Source: an uncultured Bacteroidota bacterium
GTDB lineage: Bacteria; Bacteroidota; Bacteroidia; Flavobacteriales; Flavobacteriaceae
Direction of reading: 5' to 3'
Length of the DNA stretch: 64,000 nt
Assembly (NCBI GenBank): GCA_902619315.1
Contig: CACNDW010000003.1
Location: 1 to 64,000 of the forward strand
The notes below the pieces were generated by a model. It ran no database searches and was not told the origin of the DNA. It saw only the letters and a program-made list of their open reading frames with translations. Shown one piece after another: positions 36,483 to 44,974 of this stretch. A program made the position numbers and the translations under genes. Position 1 is the stretch's first letter, and each line of letters begins with the position of its first letter.

Positions 36483-38915
36483 ATGTATAAAAAACCTTTT
36501 CTTTTATTTAGTTTATTATTTGTGGTTTTTGGTCATGCACAAAAGCTACCTTCTGAGAATCCTGCAGGTATTTTAATTAAAGGTTCAGTTATTGATAAGG
36601 AGACACTTCAACCTCTCGAATATGCTACTATAATTCTAGTAAATAAAAAAAGTCCTAATCGAATTCAAGGTGGAATAACAGATAAATATGGTGTTTTTCA
36701 ATTTATAGTACCGTCAGGCAACTATGATTTAAAGGTTGAGTTTATTGGTTACGATAATTTTAGAAAAGATAATGTTGAAATAAATAAACCAAAAGACTTT
36801 GGCGAAATTGCATTAAAAATTTCACAAAATCTACTGAATGAAGTTGAGTTGATCGCTGATAAAACTGAAGTTGAAATTAAGTTGGATAAGAGGATTTATA
36901 ATGTTGGTAAAGATCTTACAGTTAGAGGTGGAAATGTTGCAGATGTTTTGGGCAACGTTCCCTCTGTATCGGTTGATTTAGAGGGAAATGTATCTCTAAG
37001 AGGAAATGAAAATGTTAGAATTCTAATTAATGGAAAACCCTCAGGACTTGTGGGTATATCGGGGCCACAGGGACTGCAAAATCTTCCAGCTGAATCGATA
37101 GATAAAGTTGAAGTAATTACTACTCCCTCTGCAAGATATGGAGCTGAGGGTAATGCTGGAATAATCAATGTAATTCTACGAAAAGATAACTTAAACGGAC
37201 TTAATGGAAATTTTGTTCTAAATGCAGGTATTCCAGAGAGAAATAGTGGATCAATAAATATTAATTATAGAACAAATAGGTTAAATATTTTTTCTACAAA
37301 TTCTTTTCTAAACAATCTTAATATAGGTAAAATAACTAATGATACCGAGTTTTTCAATATTAATAATCCTAGCACTTTTGGATATGAAGAAAAGAAAATG
37401 GAGTTTGGTGATAAAACAATATTCTCAAGTCTTGGTGTTGAGTTTTACATAAAAGAAAAAACTTCTTTAATTTTTAACAGCTTCCTTAGAACAGAAAAAG
37501 GTATTGATGAGTTTAATACTCAATTAGATCAATTTAACTCAAATAGAAGTTTAATTGAATCTACAAAATTAAAGGAGCAGAGTAAAGATGATGATAATGC
37601 ATATCAGTTTAGTACAAATTTTGACACAGAACTTGATGATGGTAGTAAGATAACTGCTGTTTTTCAGTATGAAAAAAACTCAGAAAATGAATCATCTGAC
37701 ATTAAAAACACAAATCCAAACTTAAATGAAAAAGTTGCCGAATATAGAGGCCAAAAAAGACTTTTACTCCAGGGGGATTATGTGCTTAAAATTAATGAAA
37801 CCACAGAACTTGAGTTTGGATATCGGGGGAGTTTTTTAGATCAGGAGACTGATTTTAAAGTATACGATTTTAATGAAAAGTTGAGGGATAGCCTCTCTAA
37901 TATTCTTGTTTACAATGAAAAAATTAATTCTGGATATATTCAGTATGGAAAATCAATTAAAAACTTCTCATTCCTAATTGGACTTAGGGCAGAAGATTCA
38001 AAGATAATTGTAAATCAATTAATTACAAATGAACGTAATGACCAAGATTATTTTAAATTCTTCCCAACACTTAATATTTCTTATAAGTTTAATAAATCTG
38101 AAAGTATTTTAATTGGATTTAATCGTCGTATTTCAAGACCACGTGCGAGATTTCTAAATCCCTTTCTTCAAAGATCTGGCATTGCAAATTTTTTTCAAGG
38201 AAATCCAAACTTAATACCTAGTTACTCAAATGCAATCGACCTTGGTTTTTTAAAAAAGTGGAAAAAAATTACACTAAACTCCTCAATTTATTTTCAAAAA
38301 TCTGTTGATGTTTTTACTATTTTTCCTTTTGATACAGGTCAAAGAATCTCAATAAGCAATAATAACAATGATGAGAAAACTGTACCAATAATTAAGAAAA
38401 GTCCAATTAATTTATCAGAAAATAAAAGAGTTGGAGCAGAATTCACTTTGAGTTACTCCCCATCGAAAAAATCAAGATTTTTTTTAAATACTAATCTTTT
38501 TAATTCTGAAAACATAGGTAATTTTCATGGTGTAAATCTAGACAGATCGAATTTCAGCTGGTCATCTAGGCTAAATGCAAAAACTTCACTACCTGGACAA
38601 ATAGACTTTCAGTTACAGAGTACTTATTTTGGTCCAAGAAATACCTCTCTAGTAATCTTTAAACCAATACTTTTTGTATCCGGTGCTTTAAGTAAAGATA
38701 TTTTAAATAATAGTGCCACTATATCTATTAGAGCTAGAGATATATTTAATACTCAGCAAAGAGAACTCACTACAAGAAGTGGAACATTTAATCAGTTTAC
38801 AACCATAAGAATAGAAATTCCCTCCATTACAGCTTCATTTACTTATCGAATTAGACAAAAGAAGGTTCAAAACAAACCTAGAGGAAGAGAGGTAAGAGAG
38901 GATTTAGGGTTTTAA
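36483..38915 (+). CDS. TonB-dependent receptor-like outer-membrane protein (OMP_b-brl family)
   Basis: An 810 aa outer-membrane transporter. After a signal peptide (ending VFGHAQ) comes a CarboxypepD_reg-like domain (GSVIDKETLQPLEYATIILVNK...GVFQFIVPSGNYDLKVEFIGYD), a plug domain (RGGNVADVLGNVPSVSVDLEGNVSLRGNENVRILINGKPSGL...TTPSARYGAEGNAGIINVIL) and a long beta-barrel with the RRISRPRARFLNPF and NPNLIPSYSNAIDLGF segments of the outer-membrane beta-barrel family. It is not a SusC homologue by length or motifs, and no SusD gene follows. It may import a cofactor, metal or glycan fragment. Confidence 0.9.
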   Translation: MYKKPFLLFSLLFVVFGHAQKLPSENPAGILIKGSVIDKETLQPLEYATIILVNKKSPNRIQGGITDKYGVFQFIVPSGNYDLKVEFIGYDNFRKDNVEINKPKDFGEIALKISQNLLNEVELIADKTEVEIKLDKRIYNVGKDLTVRGGNVADVLGNVPSVSVDLEGNVSLRGNENVRILINGKPSGLVGISGPQGLQNLPAESIDKVEVITTPSARYGAEGNAGIINVILRKDNLNGLNGNFVLNAGIPERNSGSININYRTNRLNIFSTNSFLNNLNIGKITNDTEFFNINNPSTFGYEEKKMEFGDKTIFSSLGVEFYIKEKTSLIFNSFLRTEKGIDEFNTQLDQFNSNRSLIESTKLKEQSKDDDNAYQFSTNFDTELDDGSKITAVFQYEKNSENESSDIKNTNPNLNEKVAEYRGQKRLLLQGDYVLKINETTELEFGYRGSFLDQETDFKVYDFNEKLRDSLSNILVYNEKINSGYIQYGKSIKNFSFLIGLRAEDSKIIVNQLITNERNDQDYFKFFPTLNISYKFNKSESILIGFNRRISRPRARFLNPFLQRSGIANFFQGNPNLIPSYSNAIDLGFLKKWKKITLNSSIYFQKSVDVFTIFPFDTGQRISISNNNNDEKTVPIIKKSPINLSENKRVGAEFTLSYSPSKKSRFFLNTNLFNSENIGNFHGVNLDRSNFSWSSRLNAKTSLPGQIDFQLQSTYFGPRNTSLVIFKPILFVSGALSKDILNNSATISIRARDIFNTQQRELTTRSGTFNQFTTIRIEIPSITASFTYRIRQKKVQNKPRGREVREDLGF

Positions 38916-38922
38916 CTACTTC

Positions 38923-38943
38923 TGGTCACAATCCTTGTGATCA
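38923..38943 (+). terminator. Hairpin after the TonB-dependent receptor gene
   Basis: TGGTCACAA and TTGTGATCA form a 9-bp stem (one G-U) around TCC, 7 bases past the stop codon. No T-run follows, so termination strength is uncertain. Confidence 0.5.
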
Positions 38944-39052
38944 AAGATTGTATTATATTTGTTCAAAATTGTTTGTTAAAAATACTGTTATGGTAACAAT
39001 AATTATTAACAATTACCACAAATTACTCTAACTATTTGATTAACAACATTTA

Positions 39053-39126
39053 GGCCTCGTAGCATAACTGAATAGTGCACTTGATTACGGCTCAAGAGGT
39101 TGCAGGTTTGAATCCTGCCGAGGTCA
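39053..39126 (+). tRNA. tRNA-Arg (anticodon ACG)
   Basis: A 74-base cloverleaf. The acceptor stem is GGCCTCG/CGAGGTC (one G-U), D stem GCAT/GTGC, anticodon stem CTTGA/TCAAG with loop TTACGGC and anticodon ACG at 39087-39089, and T arm GCAGG-TTTGAAT-CCTGC. The discriminator is A (39126) and CCA is not encoded. A34 should be edited to inosine to read CGU, CGC and CGA. A terminator follows directly. Confidence 0.95.
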
Positions 39127-39137
39127 CACTATTAACA

Positions 39138-39166
39138 GGGGATTACAAACATGTAGTCCCTTTTTT
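39138..39166 (+). terminator. Terminator of tRNA-Arg
   Basis: GGGATTAC (39139-39146) pairs with GTAGTCCC (39153-39160; one G-U) across a 6-base loop, followed by TTTTTT. The rest of the gap up to 39337 shows nothing I can identify. Confidence 0.88.
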
Positions 39167-39337
39167 ATTTGACCGCCTGCACACTATTTGCGCACAACTC
39201 CTGTTAAAGAATAATAACCATTGGGACCAATTAAAAATCCTCAATAGTCAATGCAATATAATTTTTTTGATTTATTTATCTAGATTAAATACACAATCTA
39301 TATCTGGAGAGACTGAGGAGCTGTATCAAAATTAATG

Positions 39338-40738
39338 TTACCTCCCAAGAAACATTTTTTCGTAATGTGGCGAGCGATCGAATATACCTCCACTTTTTTT
39401 GTAGAAATCATTTCCTAGCGAGTAAACCCCATTTTTTGCTTTTACCCACGACCCATTGTTGTGTGGATGATACGACATCATTTCTTTCCAATTCTTATAA
39501 TTTTGGTGCCCATTGCTCTCTATTAGACCTAAATTGTTCATACCAGGAAATGATTTAAGCCGAGCTGCTACGTTTTTATTCCATTCAATAAGAATTGGAT
39601 TAACAGTGAGGTCGGCACAAAAGCAGGGAATATTCCGGTTGTGTGCTTCTTGTGCTATTTTGATGGTCATGCTTAGTGTTTTTGCAATCGCTTTCAATGC
39701 AATTGCTTTATAGCCCATTTCTATTCTTTTGATAGCATCGACATCAGTATGTGCACTTTCATCTGCAGCCAAGCGAACAGGAATGTCAGAAACATCAATT
39801 TCTAATGCTTCGTTAAAGGGCTCCTCAATTACAGAAATTTGATCAAAAGCACCAATTTTTTTTGCATGATCGAGCAGACGCATCAATGTTTCCTTTTTTT
39901 CGTATCTGCCATTTGCATCAAAATAATAGGGTAATTTGCCATTTTTAGAATATTTGGTTCTGACGTTGCCAATGGCCTTGTGAATGGCTGAAAGTCGTGC
40001 TTTATCTTTTTCTAACATCTCCCCTTGGGTTCCTGGTTGTCCAATTTTAATTTTCATAAAGAAATATCCCTGGTCAACCGCTTCACTGATTTCATTAATC
40101 GGAATATTATAGGCCATGAGAGGAATAGCCGCTGCGTTATCATGGCGATAGGACAAACAGGGTTTATACATCTCAGGTATCATATCGTCGAAAGTTCTAA
40201 AACCATTCTCATGAGCGTATAGTAACCAAAGAGCATTATCAACACCCACTAAGGCATTGAGGGCGAAAGTTTTTCTAAGGTTAGGGTTAGAGGTGACTTT
40301 TTTAGCATAAGCATAGACCTCGGGTAAAGTATCATCAAGTAAACTTACTGGATCTTTAAAAGTCTGTCCTTTAATTAGCTTCTGCGCGTATTCAGTAACA
40401 GCATACATTAAAGTATTTCCTGCAGCTTCGGAATTTGTGGAAAAAACATTTGCATCGGACCACAATACATTTTGAGTACACAAACCAATTTGGTGATTTC
40501 CTGAGGAACTTTCTAAATAGCTAACGGTTTGCCAAATCTCACTCATGTATCCTCCTTTAAATCCAAAGGGCCGGATGAGGGGTTCGCGTTCAAAATTAGA
40601 ATCTACTTTTTTTATTTGTATTTCTTTGAGTGACTGACTGCCACTATTACCAAGCATACTAAAGGGATTATTAAGCGCCATGGCACTGCCCGTAATAATG
40701 CTATTCTTTATAAATGTTCTCCTATTTTGATTTTTCAT
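39338..40738 (-). CDS. Enolase-superfamily (mandelate racemase/muconate lactonizing-type) enzyme, exported
   Basis: A 466 aa enzyme with a twin-arginine-like leader (NRRTFIKNSIITGSAMAL). The enolase-superfamily barrel is visible: Lys pair K229-I-K231, metal ligands D274 (YYFDANGRY), E305/E306 (VIEEPF) and D326-E327 (LAADES), and K349/K353 on the opposite face. The paired Lys pattern points to the muconate lactonizing branch, whose members act as epimerases, racemases or dehydratases on carboxylate substrates such as sugar acids. It is third in a minus-strand operon with a TIM-barrel isomerase (4-base gap) and an oxidoreductase. Confidence 0.88.
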   Translation of the reverse strand: MKNQNRRTFIKNSIITGSAMALNNPFSMLGNSGSQSLKEIQIKKVDSNFEREPLIRPFGFKGGYMSEIWQTVSYLESSSGNHQIGLCTQNVLWSDANVFSTNSEAAGNTLMYAVTEYAQKLIKGQTFKDPVSLLDDTLPEVYAYAKKVTSNPNLRKTFALNALVGVDNALWLLYAHENGFRTFDDMIPEMYKPCLSYRHDNAAAIPLMAYNIPINEISEAVDQGYFFMKIKIGQPGTQGEMLEKDKARLSAIHKAIGNVRTKYSKNGKLPYYFDANGRYEKKETLMRLLDHAKKIGAFDQISVIEEPFNEALEIDVSDIPVRLAADESAHTDVDAIKRIEMGYKAIALKAIAKTLSMTIKIAQEAHNRNIPCFCADLTVNPILIEWNKNVAARLKSFPGMNNLGLIESNGHQNYKNWKEMMSYHPHNNGSWVKAKNGVYSLGNDFYKKSGGIFDRSPHYEKMFLGR

Positions 40739-40742
40739 AGCT

Positions 40743-41696
40743 TTAGATAAGTTGGTATTGATGCAGTTTTGATTTTATAAATTGGACGTCATTTTGGATT
40801 TTACCAACAATTATTTTTTGTTTTTCGATCAAAGAGAGATTTTCCTCATATTTTTCCAATAGTGGATACTCAATGTGCAATGTAATGGGAGCTGTAATAT
40901 TCATTTTTTTTATATTTTTAAAAAAACCATCTAAATCAACAATTCCCTGACCTAAGGGTACTTTTTTAATTTTAGCCCGGCCATTGTTGATCTCCCAAGT
41001 GAAATCTTTAATGGCCAAAGATCCAATTTTTGGAGCCATAATTTCCATGCCTACCTCCCAAGATCTGTAACCTTCACTGTAAGCGTGATAAATATCAAAC
41101 TGACTACTGATCCACGGGCTTGCTACTTTTTCGAGAACTCCGATCAAATCCCACAATGGAGCTCCAAAATAATTACCAGTATGGTTTTGGTAGCCTCCTT
41201 GTATCCCGTATTGTGCATTGATCTCTATGAGCGATTGTATTTGAGTTTGGGCATGGGCAATCGTTTCTTTAGCTTTTTCATCATCATTGTAACGGAAATA
41301 ACCCATACGGTAGTGTTTAATGCCTTGTTGGGCAGCTATTTTCAGTACATTTTTGGCATGTGGTGTTTCGTCACTGGTGATATTACTCACCATCATTTCG
41401 AGGAATAATCCGTTTTTTTTCGCCATCTCTGCAACCACAGGAAGATCTTCCGCCACCTTTTCGGGCAGTATAAATCCCTTGGGCCTAACTGTGAGATCCA
41501 ATCCATCTACACCTCCCATTTTTAAGGTGTCGATCATAAAATCGTTACCGTACTTGTCTAGTGGTTTTGTAAAAAAGTTAATGGGATATTTTTTTTCTGC
41601 CTGTATATTCTCGTTGGAGAGTAAAAGATTGGGAAATGGAATGGCAACTGTTGTAGCAACCATTTTTTTTAGAAAGTTTCTACGATTATCAATCAT
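40743..41696 (-). CDS. Sugar phosphate isomerase/epimerase-like TIM-barrel protein, exported
   Basis: A 317 aa xylose isomerase-like TIM barrel behind a twin-arginine-like leader (NRRNFLKKMVATTVAIPFPNLL). The barrel has metal-type residues in the usual strand positions: GGYQNHTGNYFG, SQFDIYHAYSEG, SLAIKDFTWE and LHIEYPLLEKYEE. Family members isomerise or epimerise keto-sugars. It lies 8 bases after the oxidoreductase gene and 4 bases before the enolase-type gene, so all three are almost certainly one transcript with linked steps. Confidence 0.86.
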   Translation of the reverse strand: MIDNRRNFLKKMVATTVAIPFPNLLLSNENIQAEKKYPINFFTKPLDKYGNDFMIDTLKMGGVDGLDLTVRPKGFILPEKVAEDLPVVAEMAKKNGLFLEMMVSNITSDETPHAKNVLKIAAQQGIKHYRMGYFRYNDDEKAKETIAHAQTQIQSLIEINAQYGIQGGYQNHTGNYFGAPLWDLIGVLEKVASPWISSQFDIYHAYSEGYRSWEVGMEIMAPKIGSLAIKDFTWEINNGRAKIKKVPLGQGIVDLDGFFKNIKKMNITAPITLHIEYPLLEKYEENLSLIEKQKIIVGKIQNDVQFIKSKLHQYQLI

Positions 41697-41704
41697 TTAT
41701 CTAG

Positions 41705-43072
41705 TTATAATTTCCATGGGGCTCTGTATTCGTAATGTAAAAAATCATTTGCTTTCTCATTGTTGGTAATTTTCTCTTGAATTGGATCCCACTCAATTCT
41801 TTGACTCAATTCAAGTGAAATATTCGCCAAATGGGCAAAGCACGTGGAACGGTGACCTTCCTCAAGTGTGCAGAGAGGCTCTTGGCCTGTTTTTATGCAA
41901 TCCAGAAAATTACGAATAAGGTTAAATGTGGAATCGTTACTACCGTGTCCGTATAATTTTTTATCAGAGGGTGCAACCAAATTATCCCAATACTGGAACT
42001 GGCCTGATCTTGAAGGGGTGATCTCATAACCCTCTTGACTGGCTATAAGATTTCCTTTGGAGCCGTTAAGTTCTACTTCACCGCCCATAATACCCCCGCC
42101 ACCGTTAGCTTCATGGATACTGAATTTTATAATTGCTTTTGAGGGCATCTCAAAAAGCACTTCCATGGTATCTGGGATATTGCGATCATCTTGTACAGCG
42201 TATTTGCCCCCATTAGCCGTAATTGCCATTGGAGCACTTTCGCCCATCATCCAACGAATTACGTCCATGTAGTGAACCCCCCAATTCCCCATTTGACTTG
42301 AATACTCTTTCCACCAACGGAAAAAATAAGGTGCCATATTGTATTGATAGGGTCTAAAATCCCTAGGGCCTAACCACATATTCCAATCAAAATCTTTAGG
42401 AGGTGCCGCTGGCTTCAGAATGCCTATTCCATTTGGAAACATATTGCTGGTGCGTTGTGCCCGCGCCGTAGTTACTTTACCGATCACACCCTCTTGAACT
42501 TTTTGTACCAACTCTTGATAGATAGGAGACCCCCTCCTGTTCAAACCTACAGCGCAAACCTTACCGTATTTTTTTTGAGCATTGATCATTTCCCGACCTT
42601 CTCGTATGGTTATGGTCAAAGGTTTTTCTACATATACATGTTTGCCCGCCTCGAATGAGTGAATGGTTTGAAGTGCGTGCCAGTGATCTGGGGTAGAAAT
42701 ACAAACAGCATCGATATCTTTTTGTGCTAAGAGTTCACGATAATCTTTGTACCTCTTAACATTTGAACTCAACGATTCGTTCATTTTTGGTACTTTTCCC
42801 ATTTCAAGGTATTTTTTTGACACGAGGGACCGGTCCCTAGAAATGTAGGGTTCATAAACATCGCAAAACGCGGCGATCTCAACATCATCATTTTGCATAA
42901 ACCAGTTTAGCAACTGAGATCCTCGATTGCCCAAACCTATAAATCCTACTCTTATTTTATTATTTGACCACAATACCTTTTGACTGAAGGGTGCAGAAAA
43001 AACCTCATTTCCTATGGACAATCCGGCAGTTGAAAGCACTGATTGTTTGATAAATTTTCTCCGATTGCTCAT
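41705..43072 (-). CDS. Gfo/Idh/MocA-family oxidoreductase, exported
   Basis: A 455 aa NAD(P)-dependent sugar oxidoreductase with a twin-arginine-like leader (NRRKFIKQSVLSTAGLSIG). The nucleotide-binding motif is VGFIGLGNRGSQLL; the catalytic EKP of the family is in GKHVYVEKPLTIT, and MGNWGVHYMDVIRWMMGE gives the substrate-side His/Asp. Long versions with leaders resemble periplasmic glucose-fructose oxidoreductase-like enzymes that carry tightly bound cofactor. It is the first gene of the three-gene exported-enzyme operon. Confidence 0.92.
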   Translation of the reverse strand: MSNRRKFIKQSVLSTAGLSIGNEVFSAPFSQKVLWSNNKIRVGFIGLGNRGSQLLNWFMQNDDVEIAAFCDVYEPYISRDRSLVSKKYLEMGKVPKMNESLSSNVKRYKDYRELLAQKDIDAVCISTPDHWHALQTIHSFEAGKHVYVEKPLTITIREGREMINAQKKYGKVCAVGLNRRGSPIYQELVQKVQEGVIGKVTTARAQRTSNMFPNGIGILKPAAPPKDFDWNMWLGPRDFRPYQYNMAPYFFRWWKEYSSQMGNWGVHYMDVIRWMMGESAPMAITANGGKYAVQDDRNIPDTMEVLFEMPSKAIIKFSIHEANGGGGIMGGEVELNGSKGNLIASQEGYEITPSRSGQFQYWDNLVAPSDKKLYGHGSNDSTFNLIRNFLDCIKTGQEPLCTLEEGHRSTCFAHLANISLELSQRIEWDPIQEKITNNEKANDFLHYEYRAPWKL

Positions 43073-43282
43073 AAATTTAAATTTTAGATTAAATAATACA
43101 GCTTTTGTAAATTACTCAATTAAATTAAAATCAAAGGTGTACTTGTAAACTGTTTTTTTGGAACTCACAATTCGATAAACCAGTAACATAACTTTTGTCA
43201 AATAAATAAGAAGGCTTTATATTGTTTGATCAGAAAATAAAGTAATAAAATAAGTGGGGTTATCTCATCAAATTAAAACATC

Positions 43283-44797
43283 ATGAAAAAAGCCGGCCAT
43301 GCAAAGGGATATTTATTAGTTTTTGTGCTTTTGTTCGTTTGTATATCATGCGATCAAAAGACCAAAAAATTCAAACCAAAAAAACCCAACATATTGCTGT
43401 TAATGTCCGATAATCAATCTGCAGATCACTTGGGTTGCTATGGTGACAAATCCATCAAAACTCCTCATATTGACAAGCTCGCCAAAAAGGGATTGATTTT
43501 TAAAAATGCCTATTGTTCGGCTCCATCCTGTTCACCAGCAAGGGCCTCCATGCTCACCGGTCAAGACATCTGGAGCTTGGGGGAGGCGGCCAATCTTTGG
43601 AGTAGTTTTCCCAAGGTTAAAGTCTACACTCAATTGATGGAAGCCTCCGGTTATCACGTGGGCATAGAGGGAAAAGGCTGGGGCCCAGGAGATGAGACCG
43701 TAACGGGCTGGGAGCATAATCCGGGGGGGGTTAGATACGATTCTTTTGAGGAATTTTTTAATGAGGCAGAAAAGGGACAACCCTGGATGTATTGGTACAG
43801 TAGCAGAGATCCACATCGACCCTATAAAAAAGAGGGGTGGAAAAATTCGGGTATTGATCTCGATTCCATTTATGTTCCTCCCTACCTACCCGATAATACA
43901 GACGTAAGGAAAGACATAGCCGATTATTACAATGAAATTCAAAGGTTTGATGAAGAAGTAGGATCCTACATCTCCTTGCTTAAGGAGATGGGAGAATTGG
44001 AAAACACTATGATAGTAGTCTGTAGTGATAATGGTTGGCAAATGCCAAGGGGATTGGCCAATCTATACGATTTTGGAACCAAAATACCACTGATCATTTC
44101 ATGGCCAGAGTTTTTTCCTCCGGGAAGGGAAATAAATGACTTCGTCAACATTAAGGACTTTGCACCAACGTTCCTGGAACTTGCAGGTATTCCCATACCC
44201 AAAGAAATGAATGCTCAAAGTTTTGTTGATATACTCACCGCTGAAAAACAAGGAATCATTGATCCTCAAAGAGATCATGTCATCATGGCCAGAGAAAGAC
44301 ATGCCTATGTCAGAAAAGGAGGTTTGGGTTATCCCGGACGGGCAATCAGAACAAATGATTATCTATTCATTAAAAATTATGAGCCAAAACGTTGGCCCGC
44401 AGGAGACCCTCCGTTGTATGGTGATGTAGACGCTCATATGCTCCATTATGAGGCACCCACAAAAATTTACATGCTCAAAAATAAAAATACAGAAGATATA
44501 AAACCTTTATTTGATTTAGCTTTTTCAAAAAGACATGAATACGAATTGTATAAGATAAGGGAAGACCCTTACCAAATGAACAATCTTGCAGAGGATGATC
44601 AATACAAATCCATCGTCCAAGCCTTATCAAATCAACTCAATGCCTATTTGATCAAAACAAATGATTCTAGGGAGGTCGGTCAAGTATTTGATTGGGACAA
44701 TGCTCCCTACTACAAAGACAGGGACAAAAGACCAAAACCTTCAAAAAAGGCCATAGAAGTTCTTGGTCTGGAAGAAGAATACAACTATTTGGACTGA
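43283..44797 (+). CDS. Sulfatase (S1 family, sulfamidase-like), lipoprotein
   Basis: A second, distinct sulfatase of 504 aa. The lipobox ends at Cys23 (CISC). The formylglycine motif is C83-S-P-A-R87 in SAPSCSPARASMLTGQ. The first metal site reads D43-N44 where many sulfatases have two Asp residues. The segments HTYKLMEASGYHVGIEGK-like (KVYTQLMEASGYHVGIEGKGW), WYSSRDPHRPYKK and VVCSDNGW recall heparan N-sulfatase-like members; that sub-assignment is tentative. It is divergent from the exported-enzyme operon and convergent with the beta-helix gene. Confidence 0.92.
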   Translation: MKKAGHAKGYLLVFVLLFVCISCDQKTKKFKPKKPNILLLMSDNQSADHLGCYGDKSIKTPHIDKLAKKGLIFKNAYCSAPSCSPARASMLTGQDIWSLGEAANLWSSFPKVKVYTQLMEASGYHVGIEGKGWGPGDETVTGWEHNPGGVRYDSFEEFFNEAEKGQPWMYWYSSRDPHRPYKKEGWKNSGIDLDSIYVPPYLPDNTDVRKDIADYYNEIQRFDEEVGSYISLLKEMGELENTMIVVCSDNGWQMPRGLANLYDFGTKIPLIISWPEFFPPGREINDFVNIKDFAPTFLELAGIPIPKEMNAQSFVDILTAEKQGIIDPQRDHVIMARERHAYVRKGGLGYPGRAIRTNDYLFIKNYEPKRWPAGDPPLYGDVDAHMLHYEAPTKIYMLKNKNTEDIKPLFDLAFSKRHEYELYKIREDPYQMNNLAEDDQYKSIVQALSNQLNAYLIKTNDSREVGQVFDWDNAPYYKDRDKRPKPSKKAIEVLGLEEEYNYLD

Positions 44798-44855
44798 TCA
44801 TTTCTCTAAATAAAAACCACTTATGGCGGGTTTAATTCAAAAATCAAAAAATTCA

Positions 44856-44974
44856 TTTTTTGACCATTTTTGTGTCATTTTTGATCAATTTTGGTCATTT
44901 TTTATCGATTTTGAGTCGATTTTGAGTCGATTTTTGTCAATTTTTGTCAATTTTTGGTGTTTTTAGTCTTTTTT
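44856..44974. repeat. Array of 12 helically phased T-tracts (degenerate ~11-bp repeat)
   Basis: In the convergent gap after the sulfatase gene, T-runs of 4-6 bases begin at 44856, 44867, 44878, 44889, 44898, 44909, 44920, 44931, 44941, 44951, 44960 and 44969, i.e. spacing 11,11,11,9,11,11,11,10,10,9,9. The spacers are variants of GAGTCGA/GTCAA (best unit TTTTGAGTCGA, twice). In-phase A/T tracts are the hallmark of intrinsically bent DNA. The array runs across the stop codon of the beta-helix gene. Confidence 0.85.

Noticed and set aside
36483..38915. SusC/SusD pair
   Set aside because: The receptor is of the OMP_b-brl type, about 200 residues shorter than SusC, and no SusD lipoprotein gene follows.
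39075..39335. Open frame of 86 codons
   Set aside because: It starts inside tRNA-Arg and crosses its terminator; composition is not protein-like.
39127..39337. Phage attachment site or integrase remnant after the tRNA
   Set aside because: No second copy of the tRNA 3' end and no recombinase motif was found in the window.
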